Below, one piece after another: positions 12,248 through 23,239 of a DNA stretch of 64,000 nt. The number at the start of each line of letters is the position of its first letter. The first letter of the stretch is position 1. The position numbers were made by a program, and so were the translations under genes. The notes below the pieces were generated by a model, which worked only from the letters and a program-made list of their open reading frames with translations, did not search any database and was not told the DNA's origin. The stretch comes from Lepus europaeus (taxonomy: Eukaryota; Chordata; Mammalia; Lagomorpha; Leporidae), in assembly GCF_033115175.1 (NCBI RefSeq), contig NC_084834.1, forward strand, positions 88,272,462 through 88,336,461, written 5' to 3'.

Positions 12248-12586
12248 ATTTTTTTTTTTTGACAGGCAGAGTAAACAGTGAGAGAGAGACAGAGAGAAAA
12301 GTCTTCCTTTGCCATTGGTTCACCCTCCAATGGCCGCCGCAGCCAGCGCGCTGCGGCCGGCGCACCGCGCTGATCCGATGGCAGGAGCCAGGTGCTTCTC
12401 CTGGTCTCCCATGGGGTGCAGGGCCCAAGCACTTGGGCCATCCTCCACTGCACTCCCTGGCCACAGCAGAGAGCTGGCCTGGAAGAGGGGCAACCGGGAC
12501 AGGATCGGTGCCCCGACCGGGACTAGAACCTGGTGTGCTGGCGCCGTGAGGCGGAGGATTAGCCTAGTGAGCCGCGGCGCCGGCCC
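12248..12586 (-). mobile_element. CSINE, young type, antisense
   Basis: Full-length copy from poly-T to CGGCGCCGGCCC, with little divergence. It lies in a low-complexity A/T target (AAAAATTTTTTT on both sides), which hides the exact TSD. The copy starts 41 nt after the end of the older CSINE upstream. Confidence 0.95.
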
Positions 12587-12995
12587 AAAAATTTTTTTAA
12601 ATAATTTAAAAAGGAGGATGGGGACAGAATGGACAGCACTTAATTGAAATCCCATCCCTCCTAATCAGGGCGTCACTAAAGCAACATTGAACTCATTTGT
12701 TCAAAGGCTGAGTTTTCTAACCAGCCCACACTTTCCATACTTCAGTCCTTGACCCTGTTCCCTTCATGGTTGTGATCACACTCCCCACTGCTCATTATAC
12801 TCTTGCTTCTCCTTGAATCACAAGTTTGATGCTTATGGTTGAGACTTCCAAGTCTGTGCTTCTGGCTTTTGCTTCTTTCAGCCACACACACAAAAAGCTA
12901 CTGGGAAAACAGGCATCTGTACCCTCCGTAGTTCTCCTTTGACAGGCAATACCCAAGCTGACTTTTCTCACCTCTTTCATATTTGAAAGTAAAAA

Positions 12996-13281
12996 GTTGA
13001 GGCTGGTGCTGTGGTGCAGTAGGTTAATCCTCCACCTGCTGCTTCTCTTCCAATCCAGCTCTCTGCTGTGGCAGAGATGGCCCAAGTCCTTGGGCCTCTG
13101 CACCCACATGGGAGACCAGGAAGAAGCACCTGGCTCCTGGCTTCGGATTGGTGCAGCTCCGGCTGTTGTGGCCATTTGAGGAGTGAACCAACATAAGGAA
13201 GATCTTTCTCTCTGTCTCTCCCTTTCACTGTCTGTAACTCTACCTCTCAAATAAATAAATTAATCTAAAAAAAAAAAGAAA
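12996..13281 (+). mobile_element. CSINE with internal deletion
   Basis: About 50 nt of the head region is missing: CTCCACCTGCTG runs straight into CTTCTCTTCCAATCC. The body and A-rich tail are otherwise complete. The TSD GAAAGTAAAAA is present at 12985-12995 and 13282-13292. The deletion removes the segment that would hold the B-box-like promoter part, so this copy probably could not be transcribed by Pol III. Confidence 0.9.
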
Positions 13282-13547
13282 GAAAGTAAAAAATAATAAC
13301 AAGCCACTTTTTTTCCTAGGGAGTCAGGGATGACTTTCCTTTAGAATAGTTCCCATCTTACTCTGCATCCGTAGTGGCAGAATGCAAAGCTGGCTCTTGT
13401 CCCCCCAAAAATAGACAGGGTTGGGCACAGGGCTTATTCTTTCAAGCTGTGTTTTGAAAGGACGCTTGCCTGTGCATATAGCCTCAAGAGGGGTTCATAA
13501 AATATTTTCCTCCCAAAGGTAACAAAAATGCTATTGCTTTAACTTTC

Positions 13548-13700
13548 ACTTATAAATCTGTGATTCATCCAGAATTTTTTGTGTATGGTATGAGACAGAG
13601 ATCTATTAAATAGTCAATTAGCTCACTAACATTTATTGACTAGAAAAAAAAAACATTCTCCCAATTGTATACTTTGATCATGGTCATCATCATTTGATTA
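13548..13700 (-). repeat. L1 ORF2 remnant, antisense
   Basis: GTGTATGGTATGAGACAGAGATCT followed by CATTTATTGACTAG and CCAATTGTATACTTTGATCA follows the order of antisense L1 ORF2 (known pattern: ATATGGTATGAGATAGGGATCC...CATTTATTGAAGAG...CCCATTGTATG). It is heavily decayed. Confidence 0.5.
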
Positions 13701-13929
13701 TAAACCTGTCTTCCCTCCTAAAGCATGAGCACTTTTGAACAAGACTATTTTGTTCCAATTTGTTTACCATTTTTCCTCTATAACTGATACAACTGCCAGT
13801 TGAAAGTCTATGTTTAAAAAAATGGTTATTTGATAGCTACATGTAGGATCATGTAGGAAAGCATGTGGTTGTTTCCGGCATTCAGGTGTCCTACTTTAAC
13901 ATATTGTTTGGAAAGGTCTTAACAGAGTG

Positions 13930-14130
13930 TGGAGGGGAGAGAATCACTGTGGCAGATCTCAGAAAGTCTGCAGAGAACAAGAGAACTGCCTGAAGACTGG
14001 CAACAGGTTAATGTTGTTTTGATTTTTCCTTGCATTCTGGTGCATCTGATGTGTGGATTCCCAGAATTATTATCAAGAGGGATTTTAAGAACATACAAAA
14101 ATGGAATAAAGAATTCTAGGAGCTAGCGTC
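13930..14130 (+). pseudogene. Possible fossil of a CR1/L3-type reverse transcriptase
   Basis: A short open segment encodes RELPEDWQQVNVVLIF at 13980-14027. This resembles the EVPEDW..ANV.PIF stretch upstream of the catalytic motifs in reverse transcriptases of the CR1/L3/Jockey group. Downstream similarity is lost at once. It could instead be chance or a retroviral remnant, given the LTR-like sequence that follows. Confidence 0.3.
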
Positions 14131-14209
14131 AGGAAGGTGAGAACAAGTCTTCACAGATTAAATTTACTTGCTTTGAAAGAAATCAAAATCATTCTGCCTA
14201 GAATATTGA

Positions 14210-14600
14210 GGATGGTTGAGTTGAAGACAGCTAAAATGTCTGGGACTTGCCCTCTTTCCTCTGTTTGCCTTATGGCAAGACCTAAATCTTCCTCTCCAGG
14301 AGACAGCCGCTTATCAGTTCAGAGACTGGCACCAGCAGATGCTACAGTAATCTGAGAGCAGACTTTCTTCCATAAACTTACCTTCCCACTGTTCCCTGCT
14401 TTGAGAAACTGTTTGAATTGTTTGCTTCCTTTATCTTGTCGCCACTCTAAGATTTATGAATCTTCGTTGAAATACTATTTAGACAAGGTCCTTAAGTCAC
14501 TTCTCGAGAGTTCCTTTCCACAGAGAATTACTTTTTTCTCACATGGTGGACATGTCACCTGTTAATAAACTTGTTTTTCTCTTGTTAGCATGTTTTTTTT
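14210..14600 (+). repeat. Candidate ancient ERV LTR remnant
   Basis: The end of this stretch, CACCTGTTAATAAACTTGTTTTTCTC (around 14557-14582), has the R/U5 look of old ERV LTRs: an AATAAA signal followed by TTGTTTTTCTCTTGTTAG. The 5' boundary is not clear and no TSD is visible. The family is not identified. Confidence 0.35.
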
Positions 14601-15509
14601 TTGTTGTTGTTGTTGCAGGAGTGTCCCAACTATAAACTTCAAAGAGTTGAAATAAGATTATATATTTCTCTCCTTCAACTCTTTTGTAGTATGTTTAGCG
14701 TGGCAAAAAAAGGAAGCTGTCATTTATGTTTTCTAAAAGTGCAATTGGTATGTCCTCACAAGATACTCTAGTGAATAAGTGCTGTGACTCCTAAAACAGA
14801 AGTTTCTTCAAGGGCCGAAACCCTGAGTTGTTAGCTATGTGTTATGCCTGGGCCTAATACACTGTAATAAATCACCGTTAATGTTAATTAATAGCACAGT
14901 CAACTTAGCTCTTATGCAACAGGGTGTCTCTGCTGAGTACAAACATCAACACAGAATCCAGCTATTTGAAAACATAGTAGTCTAGGCTGTTTATAAGATA
15001 CAATAAGCACAGAGCTTCTGTTTGGGGCTGAAATAGAATGGAGAACCTAGAGAAGAAGTGGAGAAAAACGACAAGGGAGAGCAGGCTAGGTGAGTCAGGG
15101 ATGGATTCCACCTAACTCCGTCTGGCTTGAAGAGCTAGATTCCAGCGCTGGAGCCGAGAGTGATTAAAGCCAGAATGGGTAGCTGTGTCCATGAAAAACT
15201 CGAGTCTGCGGGCACAAATCTCACTGCTTTGGATCCAGATGAGCATCTCTCCCCAGCTTTGGCATGGACCACAGAGGGGCTTTGGCAGACCATAGGTTCA
15301 GAGGAGGCACCTTGGGGGATTTCTATAAAGACTCCTGGAGGCAGAGGTCATCTTCATATGACTCAATTCAGAAGGAGCAAGCAAGTGGCATACCTCAGGA
15401 TGCCAAAAATAATTTGTGGTAACTTTGCCATGGGACTGAAGAAGTCTTTCAGGATCAAAGCAGAGGCTAAATCACTACAATCTGGGGATTAATGTGTTTA
15501 ATAGATTGC
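14601..15509. other. Unique sequence with unassigned open frame
   Basis: A TTG repeat occurs at 14601-14620. A 110-codon frame at 15160-15492 has an even composition but no domain, signal peptide or similarity I can recognise. I would treat it as chance. Confidence 0.35.
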
Positions 15510-15809
15510 TTTTTAGTTATTTAATTGAGAAAAGGGAAAGAGCAGGAGATCAGTCCCATCTGCTGGTTCACTCCCCGAATGACCTCACTGCCTGGGTCTG
15601 GGGCCAAAACCAGGAGCCAAGAACCCAATCCAGATCTCCCATGAAGGCGACAGGGATTCAATCACTTCAGTTGTCAACGCTGCCTGTCAGGGTCTGTATT
15701 GGCAGGAAGCTGGAGTCAGGAGTGGAGCTGGATATTGAACCCAGGCTTTCAGACATGTGACGCAAGCATCTTAACTGATGTCTTTACCACTAGGCCAAGT
15801 GCCAATCCC
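15510..15809 (-). mobile_element. CSINE, oldest type, antisense
   Basis: Diverged CSINE1-like copy with AATTGAGAAAAGGGAAAGAG, CCAGGAGCCAAGAACCCAATCC and a closing CCAAGTGCCAATCCC. It retains the ACGCTGCCTGTCAGGGTCTGTATTGGCAGG variant of the old-type middle. Confidence 0.82.
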
Positions 15810-16847
15810 TAGAAACTAATGTTAATGTGACTTCATTTTATCAGGTTGATGAGGACTAGGGAAATTCTACAACACATTAATGAGTATATGTAAAATGAAA
15901 AATTTATTGAAAACTTAATCAATATCCAATCCAATATATACAATACTTTATTAAACTTTTTATAATCCCACTGAGTTTTACTGGCAATGAATTTAGCTCA
16001 TTTTGCCTGCTTATTTTTCCAGATAAACATTAAAATGTTTGCAAAGTTGTTGATGTTTAAATCCATTTCATTTTTAATAATAATTTTGCATATGTACTTA
16101 TTTAGAAGAAAACATCCTTGTCATACCAAGAGTTCTCAAATGTACAGAAAAATGTATCCACAATTCTCTTCAAGGTATAGTATCTGTTTATAAAAGTAAT
16201 TCACTCCATATAAGTGCTGTGGTTCTTGAGGTTATTTCTAACTAATTTCATATATTTTGCTACTACCATGAATAAGATCTTCGTTCACTGTATTTTTTAA
16301 ATGACAGTTGCTAGAATAATACATTTGTTGTTTGATTTTTTGTCATAGATGCCATTTTTTGGAATGTTTTATTACAATACTTTTTTCAGTTTACCACATA
16401 TATTTTCTTTTTTTTTTTTAACCACATATATTTCCAGGTGTATCTTCACACCTGTGAATAATGGTAGCATTGTCTTCACTTTCCCAAAACTTATGGACAA
16501 CTTACTTCCATTTAAGTCTTATTACACTAATCAGAACTTACAGAACATTGATATGTGATAATATACATGTAAGCAGAATTATCTATTTTAACATCTTTCC
16601 ACGTAGTAAGAAAGAAATAATGGAAACACTTCCTAACTCCCTTATAATGAAATTGAAGACCACTGCAGAAATAATCCTAAGGAAAAGATAGACGGTGAGA
16701 GGGAATCAGGCATACTTATGACTCTACATACAGGAAACTGAAAAGAAGATACAAGAAGGGGAAAATCTGAGGCCACGTGAACAAGTACACCAGACCTTGT
16801 CCTGAAACCAGACCTTGGAAGACAGAAGTAAATAATGAATGAGAGAA
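15810..16847. other. Very AT-rich sequence
   Basis: No gene recognised. Parts near 16000-16350 may be decayed antisense L1 ORF2, but matches are too scattered to call. Confidence 0.35.
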
Positions 16848-16912
16848 TCACCATGTTCCTAAAGTTGTAATTATGAAGTTTGTAACTGTAAAAAAATAAA
16901 AAAAAAAGAATG
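16848..16912 (+). mobile_element. Very short A-tailed retroinsertion
   Basis: About 60 nt starting near CACCATGTTCCTAAAGTTG and ending TAACTGTAAAAAAATAAAAAAA. It sits between AATGAGAGAAT on the left (about 16837-16847) and AATGAGTGAGAAT on the right (about 16909-16921), which looks like an imperfect TSD. It is probably the extreme 3' end of a retroposed transcript whose source is not identified. Confidence 0.4.
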
Positions 16913-16922
16913 AGTGAGAATG

Positions 16923-16952
16923 TTACATGTGTGGCCATAGGTAAGTTGTAAA
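16923..16952. repeat. 30-nt dispersed repeat, copy 1
   Basis: Starts TTACATGTGTGGCCATAGGT and continues for ten more bases. It is repeated at 18034-18063 with a single mismatch. Flanks of the two copies are unrelated. No known repeat family recognised. Confidence 0.6.
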
Positions 16953-17639
16953 GCAAGGGGGTGGGTGCTATGAAAGGAGAAAGTGGCTCAGACTGTACAA
17001 AATGCATTGTGCCTTCCTCGCAATTTCACTTGAACTCAAGCTTGAAAGCATTTGAGACTAATGTATGGTGTTAATTTTCAGTGTTAGAATACTGACTTCA
17101 TATATTTGATATCTGTAATCTAATTCTAAAATGGAATCAAAATTTCACTGCCACCATCTTAGACATGATCAGCTTAATTCGTATGGGAATGGAAGGGTGG
17201 CTTTTCTGAGGAATTTGTGACAGGAATAATGATAAGGTCTGCAAATCAAAGTAATAAGTAATTGGAGAGAGATGGAATGAGGTTTTTCCATAAAGGCAGC
17301 TTGAATTTTTAAAAATGGAATCAATGTATTAGCAGAATTTACTGGAAGAGGAGAGTCCATTTGAAGTGACCATCTTTCACAATCACAATGAGATGTCAAA
17401 TTTGCAAATAGAACCAGGACCCGCATTTCCAATGAAGTTGAAGCTGTTCAGAGCAAACAAATGTGTAACATGATCCTACACCTGACAAGCCTCCACCTGA
17501 TGATAGAAACATCTTTACAGAAAAATGCTCTCCCCCTCAAAAAAAAAAAAAAAAGTCCTTTTCCACTCAGATGCTTTTGTTTCAAGAATTAAATTTTAGA
17601 GAGCAGAAGGTGAGCTATCAGGAACAAGAGGTAGAGTAC
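16953..17639. other. Unique intergenic sequence
   Basis: Nothing assignable. A run of A near 17540 is isolated and not the tail of a recognisable element. Confidence 0.4.
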
Positions 17640-17800
17640 ATGTCTTTAGGAAGCAAAATCTATTTGAATCACAGTCTAAGCCTAACACTTCATGGTTTGG
17701 CCAATAACTGGGAACTCTGCAAAGCTTAGTTTAATAAGGAAAATAAAACTAAATATATAATAAGATGCTGTGAAGATTAAGCTACGTAGCTTATATAAAT
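17640..17800 (+). repeat. MIR-like remnant
   Basis: TTTGAATCACAGTCTAAGCC, then ATAACTGGGAACTCTGCAAAG and GATGCTGTGAAGATTAAGC follow the usual MIR order (variant of GTTGTGAGGATTAAATGAG). Confidence 0.45.
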
Positions 17801-18033
17801 TTCATGATATATCTGTCACCATTAAAGAAAATTTTTAAATGTTGGTTCTCCTTTATCATTATTTGTGTAGCATTTTGAAATATTTGATTATTTTAATGTT
17901 TGCACCTTCCTGATCTTTGTTCTATCCCCTTTTTAGCCAGAAGCATCCATTGCTTCAGTGCAGCTTAGCATCCTTAGAGCTGGCATGCAAGCATAACCAA
18001 GAAAGGTATGCTCATTTCTAGACATTCAAAAAA

Positions 18034-18063
18034 TTACATGTGTGGCCATAGGTAAGATGTAAA
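18034..18063. repeat. 30-nt dispersed repeat, copy 2
   Basis: Partner of the copy at 16923-16952. It differs by one base (GGTAAGAT against GGTAAGTT). Confidence 0.6.
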
Positions 18064-18291
18064 GACACTCACAAACAATATTCCTGAGATCTGGGTTTTT
18101 GATCATAACTGTTGGGACTTTGAGATAGAAAAAGGGTTTTCTAAATCCCCAAAACTTCTCTTTAAATATCAAGAAACAAAGCTTGGAGGATCCAGCATCA
18201 TGGTTTCACTCCACTCCGTAGATCAGGAAAGATGCAGGAAGGGACCTCAATGCATGTTCTACAGTGCGTAGCTTATGAGAGTTAACATTTG

Positions 18292-19410
18292 CTATTTTTT
18301 AAGGAAGCTTTTGTTTAATGAATACAAATTTCATAGGTACAGCTTTAGGGATATAGCTGTTCTTCCCCCCATACCCGTCCTCCCACTCTCATCCCACCTC
18401 CTACTCTCTCTCCCATTCCATTCTTCATTAAGACTCATTTTTAATTAACTTTATATACAGAAGACCAACTCTATATTAAATAAAGATTTCCACAATTTGC
18501 ACCCACACAGACACACAAAGTATAAAATATTGTTTGAAAATAAATTTTACAGGGCTAGCTCCGTGGTTCACTTGGCTAATCCTCCGCCTGCAGCACCAGC
18601 ACCCCGGGGTTCTAGTCCTGGTTGGGGCACCGGGTAATAGCCCCGGTTGCTCCTCTTCCAGTCCAGCTCTCTGCAGTGGCCCAGGAGGGCAGTGGAGGAT
18701 GGCCCAAGTGCTTGGGTCCCTGCACCAGCATGGAAGAATGGGAGGAAGTACCCGGCTCCTGGCTTCGGATAGGCATAGCGCTGGCTGAAGAGGCCATTAG
18801 GGGAGTGAACCAACGGAAGGAAGATCTTTCTCCCTGTCTCTCTCTGTCTAGAACTCTACCTGTCAAATAAAAAATTTTAAAAAGAAATAAAATAAATTTT
18901 ACAGTTAATCTTCAAAGTACAACTCACAACTCACTAAGGACAGAGGTCTTATAAGTGCACAATGACTCCTGTTGTTGATTTAACAATTGACACTCATTTA
19001 TTATGTCAGTGATCACCTGAGGCTCTTGACATGAGCTGCCAAGGTTATGGAAGCCTTTTCAGTCCACAAACTCCGTCAGTATTTAGACAGGGCCATAACC
19101 AAACTGGAAGTTTTCTCCTCCCTTCAGAGAAAAGTACATCCTTCTTTGATGGCCTCTTCTTCCACTAAGGTCTTACAGAGCTCCTTCATGTATATCATTT
19201 TTTGCCATAGTGTCTTGACTTTCCATGCCTGAAATACTCTCAGGGGCTTTTCAGCCAGATCCAAATGCCTTAAGGACTGATACTGAGGTCAGAGTGCTAT
19301 TTAGGGCATTTGTCATTTTGTGAGTGTGCTGTTTGGACTGTTTGGCATGTTGGACCATTCCCTCCTTTTTAATTCTATCTATTGTTATTACCAGACCCTT
19401 GGTCTTATTT
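18292..19410 (-). mobile_element. Rabbit L1 3' end, antisense, split by a CSINE
   Basis: Begins with the reverse complement of the L1 tail (decayed AATGAATACAAATTTC), then the C-runs of the G-rich tract (18366-18415). It continues through TTGATTTAACAATTGACACTC and on to TGTTTGGCATGTTGGACCATTCC, that is, 3' UTR and possibly the edge of ORF2. At about 780 nt excluding the CSINE it is the longest rabbit-type L1 in the window. A CSINE sits inside it. It is diverged relative to the copy at 63.3 kb. Confidence 0.85.
18553..18888 (+). mobile_element. Young CSINE inside the L1 3' UTR
   Basis: Complete young copy (GGCTAGCTCCGTGGTTCACTT ... AAAATTTTAAAAAG). The 16-bp TSD AAAATAAATTTTACAG is perfect at 18537-18552 and 18889-18904, and L1 sequence resumes directly after it. 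Confidence 0.96.
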
Positions 19411-19434
19411 ATATGATCAGTTAAACACTTTATT

Positions 19435-19595
19435 CCAAGTTCATTACATACATTAACTCTTTAATCTTCATAATAATTTTTTGTACAGAGAAGAAAACTA
19501 AAGCTCAGAGAGATTTAGTCACTTACCCAAGATTACTCAGTGTGTAGTTGATAGCATGGTATTTGATCTGTTGTGATTTGGCTCCATTCTTCCCT
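19435..19595 (+). repeat. MIR SINE
   Basis: Well-preserved MIR core: TTAATCTTCATAATAA, GAGAAGAAAACTAAAGCTCA, GAGAGATTTAGTCACTTACC and CAAGATTACTCAGTGTGTAG match the standard order GAGGAAACTGAGGC / GAGAGGTTAAGTAACTTGCCC / AAGGTCACACAGC. Confidence 0.85.
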
Positions 19596-19735
19596 TTTAA
19601 TCTTCATTACACAATGCAAAGAAAGCTAGTAGCCCTGAGCTTGGGAGCCTGGGCATGGAGAGTTTTGGTAAAAATGTGACTGGTCTGCCACCCAAGATTT
19701 GAACACTTGGAGCGAGTAGATTTTAAAAATTTCAG

Positions 19736-20054
19736 GGGGCTGGTGTTGTGGCACAGCGAGCTAAAGTCCCGGCCTGAAGTGCCAGCATCCCATATGGGCA
19801 ACAGTTCTGGTCCTGACTGCTCCACTCCCGATCCAGCTCTCTGATATAGCCTGGGAAAGCAGTGGAAAATGCCCCATCTTTGGGCCCCTGCACCCACATG
19901 GGAGACCCAGAGGAGGCTCCTGGCTCCCGACTTCGGATCGGCTCAGCTCCAGTTGTTGTAGCCATTTGGGGAGTGAACCAGCAAATGGAAGACCTCTCTC
20001 TGTAACTCTGTCTTTCAAATAAATAAAAATAAATCTTTAAAAATTTTTTTAAAA
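19736..20054 (+). mobile_element. CSINE, intermediate type
   Basis: GGGGCTGGTGTTGTGGCACAG head, CATCCCATATGGGCAACAG block, ATAAATAAAAATAAATCTTT tail. The short TSD AAAAATTTCA on the left matches AAAGAATTTCA on the right (20055-20065) imperfectly. Confidence 0.92.
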
Positions 20055-20065
20055 AAAGAATTTCA

Positions 20066-22252
20066 TGCATGTTAAAAATTCCAGACCAGAAGAGGTTGTG
20101 TAACAATGGCCTCATAGTTCCTACAGGATTTCAAAAAGTGTTAGTATCCTGCTTGGTTGTGGTGATGGGATCGCTTTGTGTAATTAGGGCAGTGTTCCTA
20201 CTTCTCACCATGCCTGAATCAGGGACAGAAACTAAACCCCAGCATTCTTCTGAAGACACTGCTATTGTTCGTCCGCTCTGCTCTGGATCCTGCTCTCTTC
20301 CCTTCTCACAGCTCTGACACCACTGTCATTCTTGGTTGATAACATGGGTCTGTGGTGCCAAGTCGAGCATTCTCTCAGATCTTGGGAGTCCTGTCTCATC
20401 AGATCTTCTTTTCATGACTGAATCAAGCACAGCATTGTTTGACCAAAGGAAAAAGGTGGCTTCACAAAAGCCAACCCCGGCCCCTATCCCTGTCCACCAC
20501 CTGGAACAGCAGTACATTGGAGTGGAGTGTTTGTTCAGTAAGAGGACCAGGCATTCCACGCCCCCTGTTCCCTCGCCCCACGTGCCCCTCATACCAGAGG
20601 GTCATCCTGAATGCCACTGGGGCATCAGGTGCTTCTGGAATCCAGAAAGGGAGGGAGGCATGTTGAAATGCTCGTGCTCAGGGAACACCCAGACAAGGAT
20701 CATGGGGTCTGAACAAGGAGAAGCAGAAGGTGCTGTCTCAGACTAGAGTCCAGGCCCCACCATGTCCACACTGCTGTCCACACTGCTCGGGAGCATGAGC
20801 AGTGCCACTTCAGGGTCTTAGGGCCTGAAGCTTATAAAATTCAGAAGACCACTTCCTGAAAACAACACAAAATGATCAATTCTAAGAATGAAGGAAAATA
20901 TTTTTTAGATTGAAAAAGGAGAATTTGTAAAATCTCATTAATAACATTAAAATTAATTGTTTATGCCTTAAGAAGAAAACATTTTTCCTACATTTTGGGC
21001 TTTCCTGTATTTTGGCTTAGGTTGCTTTTTCACATGATAATTGTTCTCTAATATCTTCTATAGAGAAAAAAAAAAAGAAGGCAGCTAAGTCAGCTTTTCC
21101 TGAAGAATAGTTGCTTGACCTTTTTATTCCTGACAGTTGGAAAGCATAAAACATGTGACTTCACACAGAGATGCACCTGCTATTTGTGCTTGTCCCCTAC
21201 AAACATAGGAATAGTGCTGTTTGGCATAATTTCCATCTGAAAAAATATTTGTATTCATAATATTGATAATTATGTATGTTACATTCTCCTGTGTATTCTT
21301 ATTATAGAAAAATTTTGTGTGGCAAGTTGTCAATGAGAACAGAAATCTCTGCTTCTACTTTACCCCCCGATGAAGGAAAGAATCTTCCACAGGCTTTTTT
21401 GAGGTTTATTCTCTTCCACTTCCCACATACTTCTAGTGTCTTGCATTATAGACACTGTCCCATTACCACTTCACTCCAACCCTACACATTGTGGGTTGAC
21501 ACAGAAAGAAATAGGAGAATTTCTGGAAGCCAATCCTATCCGTAGTTGCCCAGGACATAACTAAACTATTCATGGAAATGACTGCAAACCACAGCAATGT
21601 GTCACACTAAATACAAACTGAATATCTCCTCATGTCAGTTTCCCTTTAGATCACTAGAATCTTTCCATAGCTACTTCGCACAGTGGAAAATTCTGATGGA
21701 GGAGAAGTAGAATGTCAAACAACAATGATCTCAATCAATTGCTCTTTAAATGTTTGACCTTCACAGATGTTACAAAAAGTATGGAGCTCAGAAGAGCCCT
21801 GCAAAGAAGAAATCCTGAACTTGCAGCTTCATTAACTGTCTTAGAAAATTCAGCTCTGGGCATGAAATGCCTCACAGAAGGTGAAAGAAAATGAGAACAC
21901 AGAGCAAATTACTAGAAGACCTTCCTGGTTGCTCCTGTATTACAGAGAGCTAGATCTCATCTTGGGAAAAGGGAAATGTTCAGAAACACTGGTTTACCTA
22001 GGAAAAAGAAAATTTTGAACTGAAAATGACTACGAAAACTTGAATGAGCAACTTTACATTCTTCCCCATTCCTCATGAGAATGGGTGGGGTTAAGGGAGT
22101 GCTTATGGGGGAATTGAGTACAGCTTCAGAAAATAAAAGTACATTTCTAGAGCCTAGGATGGTGTCAGGGTGCAGATAGCACCATAGATAAGACTGTGCC
22201 ATTTTCCTAACATTCCCCCCTTTTGTTTTTTATAAAGCAGGAGTTGTATGGG
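20066..22252. other. Unique region with a 411-nt unassigned frame
   Basis: 20.07-20.83 kb is richer in GC and more complex than its surroundings. A frame at 20336-20746 stays open for 136 codons; its first ATG is at about 20415. Its product would be rich in proline, serine and charged residues, with no domain I recognise. There is no clear splice context or A-tail. The remainder is AT-rich and featureless. A small direct repeat, TGTCCACACTGC, occurs twice near 20763-20787. Confidence 0.4.
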
Positions 22253-22493
22253 ATTACATTAGCCCCCACCTCCATTGCTGGAAGCCAGATGGCCACATGG
22301 CCATATGGCCCAACCACCAGTGTCAAGCTCCACCCCCACCCTAATGGGATTTGCCACTCCCACTTCCTTACCTCTGTGAAGCTATATAAGCCCTATTCTC
22401 CCAGTACAGGCTGCTGTTCTCTCTGGGCACGGGAAGGCAGCCTGTCGGGTTTCCCCACTCTGCAATAAAATTTTCCCTTAAAAAAATTACATT
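22253..22493 (+). mobile_element. Retroposed LTR-like segment with A-tail
   Basis: A 225-nt segment (22261-22485) contains a TATA-like GCTATATAAGCC (22380-22391), a CT-rich R-like stretch and an AATAAA signal (22464-22469). It ends in TTAAAAAA. It is bracketed by the 8-bp duplication ATTACATT (22253-22260 and 22486-22493). The internal layout is that of an ERV LTR, while the A-tail and TSD indicate L1-mediated insertion of a transcript. It also holds a 12-bp palindrome, GGCCATATGGCC (22299-22310). An ordinary truncated solo LTR is the main alternative. Confidence 0.45.
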
Positions 22494-22879
22494 TCTTTAT
22501 TTCTAAGCAATGACTTTAAATATACCAAGTCTAACGCACATGAAATAAAATTGCTAAAACAGAGAAAGCTGAGGAATTTGACCCTCTGTCCTGAAAGGAT
22601 TGTTTGTTAATATAAAATGCTAAAAACAGGAACAGATAACAGCTTGGTAACTTTAAATAACTTCCTGTGGTGACCTCTGAAGTTCTGTGTGACTTTGGTA
22701 GAAACATTGTCCCAAAATGAGTTTATCTGGTGTTGGTTTGAGTGTGACACAAGCTAATGAGTCTGTCAGGTTTGGAAATACTGCCTGATGTCTGATGAGA
22801 AACTTACCCCTTTGTCTACCCTTTCTGGATGCACCACAAAGAGATAGATGTGGCTGAAACAAACTATTCCATCCAAAGA

Positions 22880-23239
22880 CAGTGTAAGGAGTGCCAACAC
22901 CCCAACCCCCACTACTTGGGAATGTGGCTGGATTTGGAGGTGGGGTCTTTGCAGAGGTTATCAAAGCACAATAAGGTCATATGGGTGGGTCTTAATGCAT
23001 CATGACTAAATCCCTTAAAAGGAGAGAAAACTAGAACACAGACAAGTGCCAAGGGAAGACGCTATGAAGACAAAGGGAGAAGACAGACCAAGAAGAGAGA
23101 CTTCTAGACAAATTATACCTGCTGATGCTTTGATCTAGGACTGCTAGCCTCCAGAGATGTAAGAAAACAAATTTCTGTTGTTGAAGCCACGGAATCACCA
23201 GTGCTTTGTTATGGCAACCTACACAGATTAATACACATA
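22880..23239 (+). repeat. MLT1-type MaLR LTR
   Basis: GGAGGTGGGGTCTTTGCAGAGG, GGAAGACGCTATGAAGACA, the purine-rich middle, then GCCTCCAGAGATGTAAGAAA and TTCTGTTGTTGAAGCCAC. It ends TAATACACA. This is the standard order of MLT1 solo LTRs, a non-autonomous ERVL relative common to placental mammals. Confidence 0.85.
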
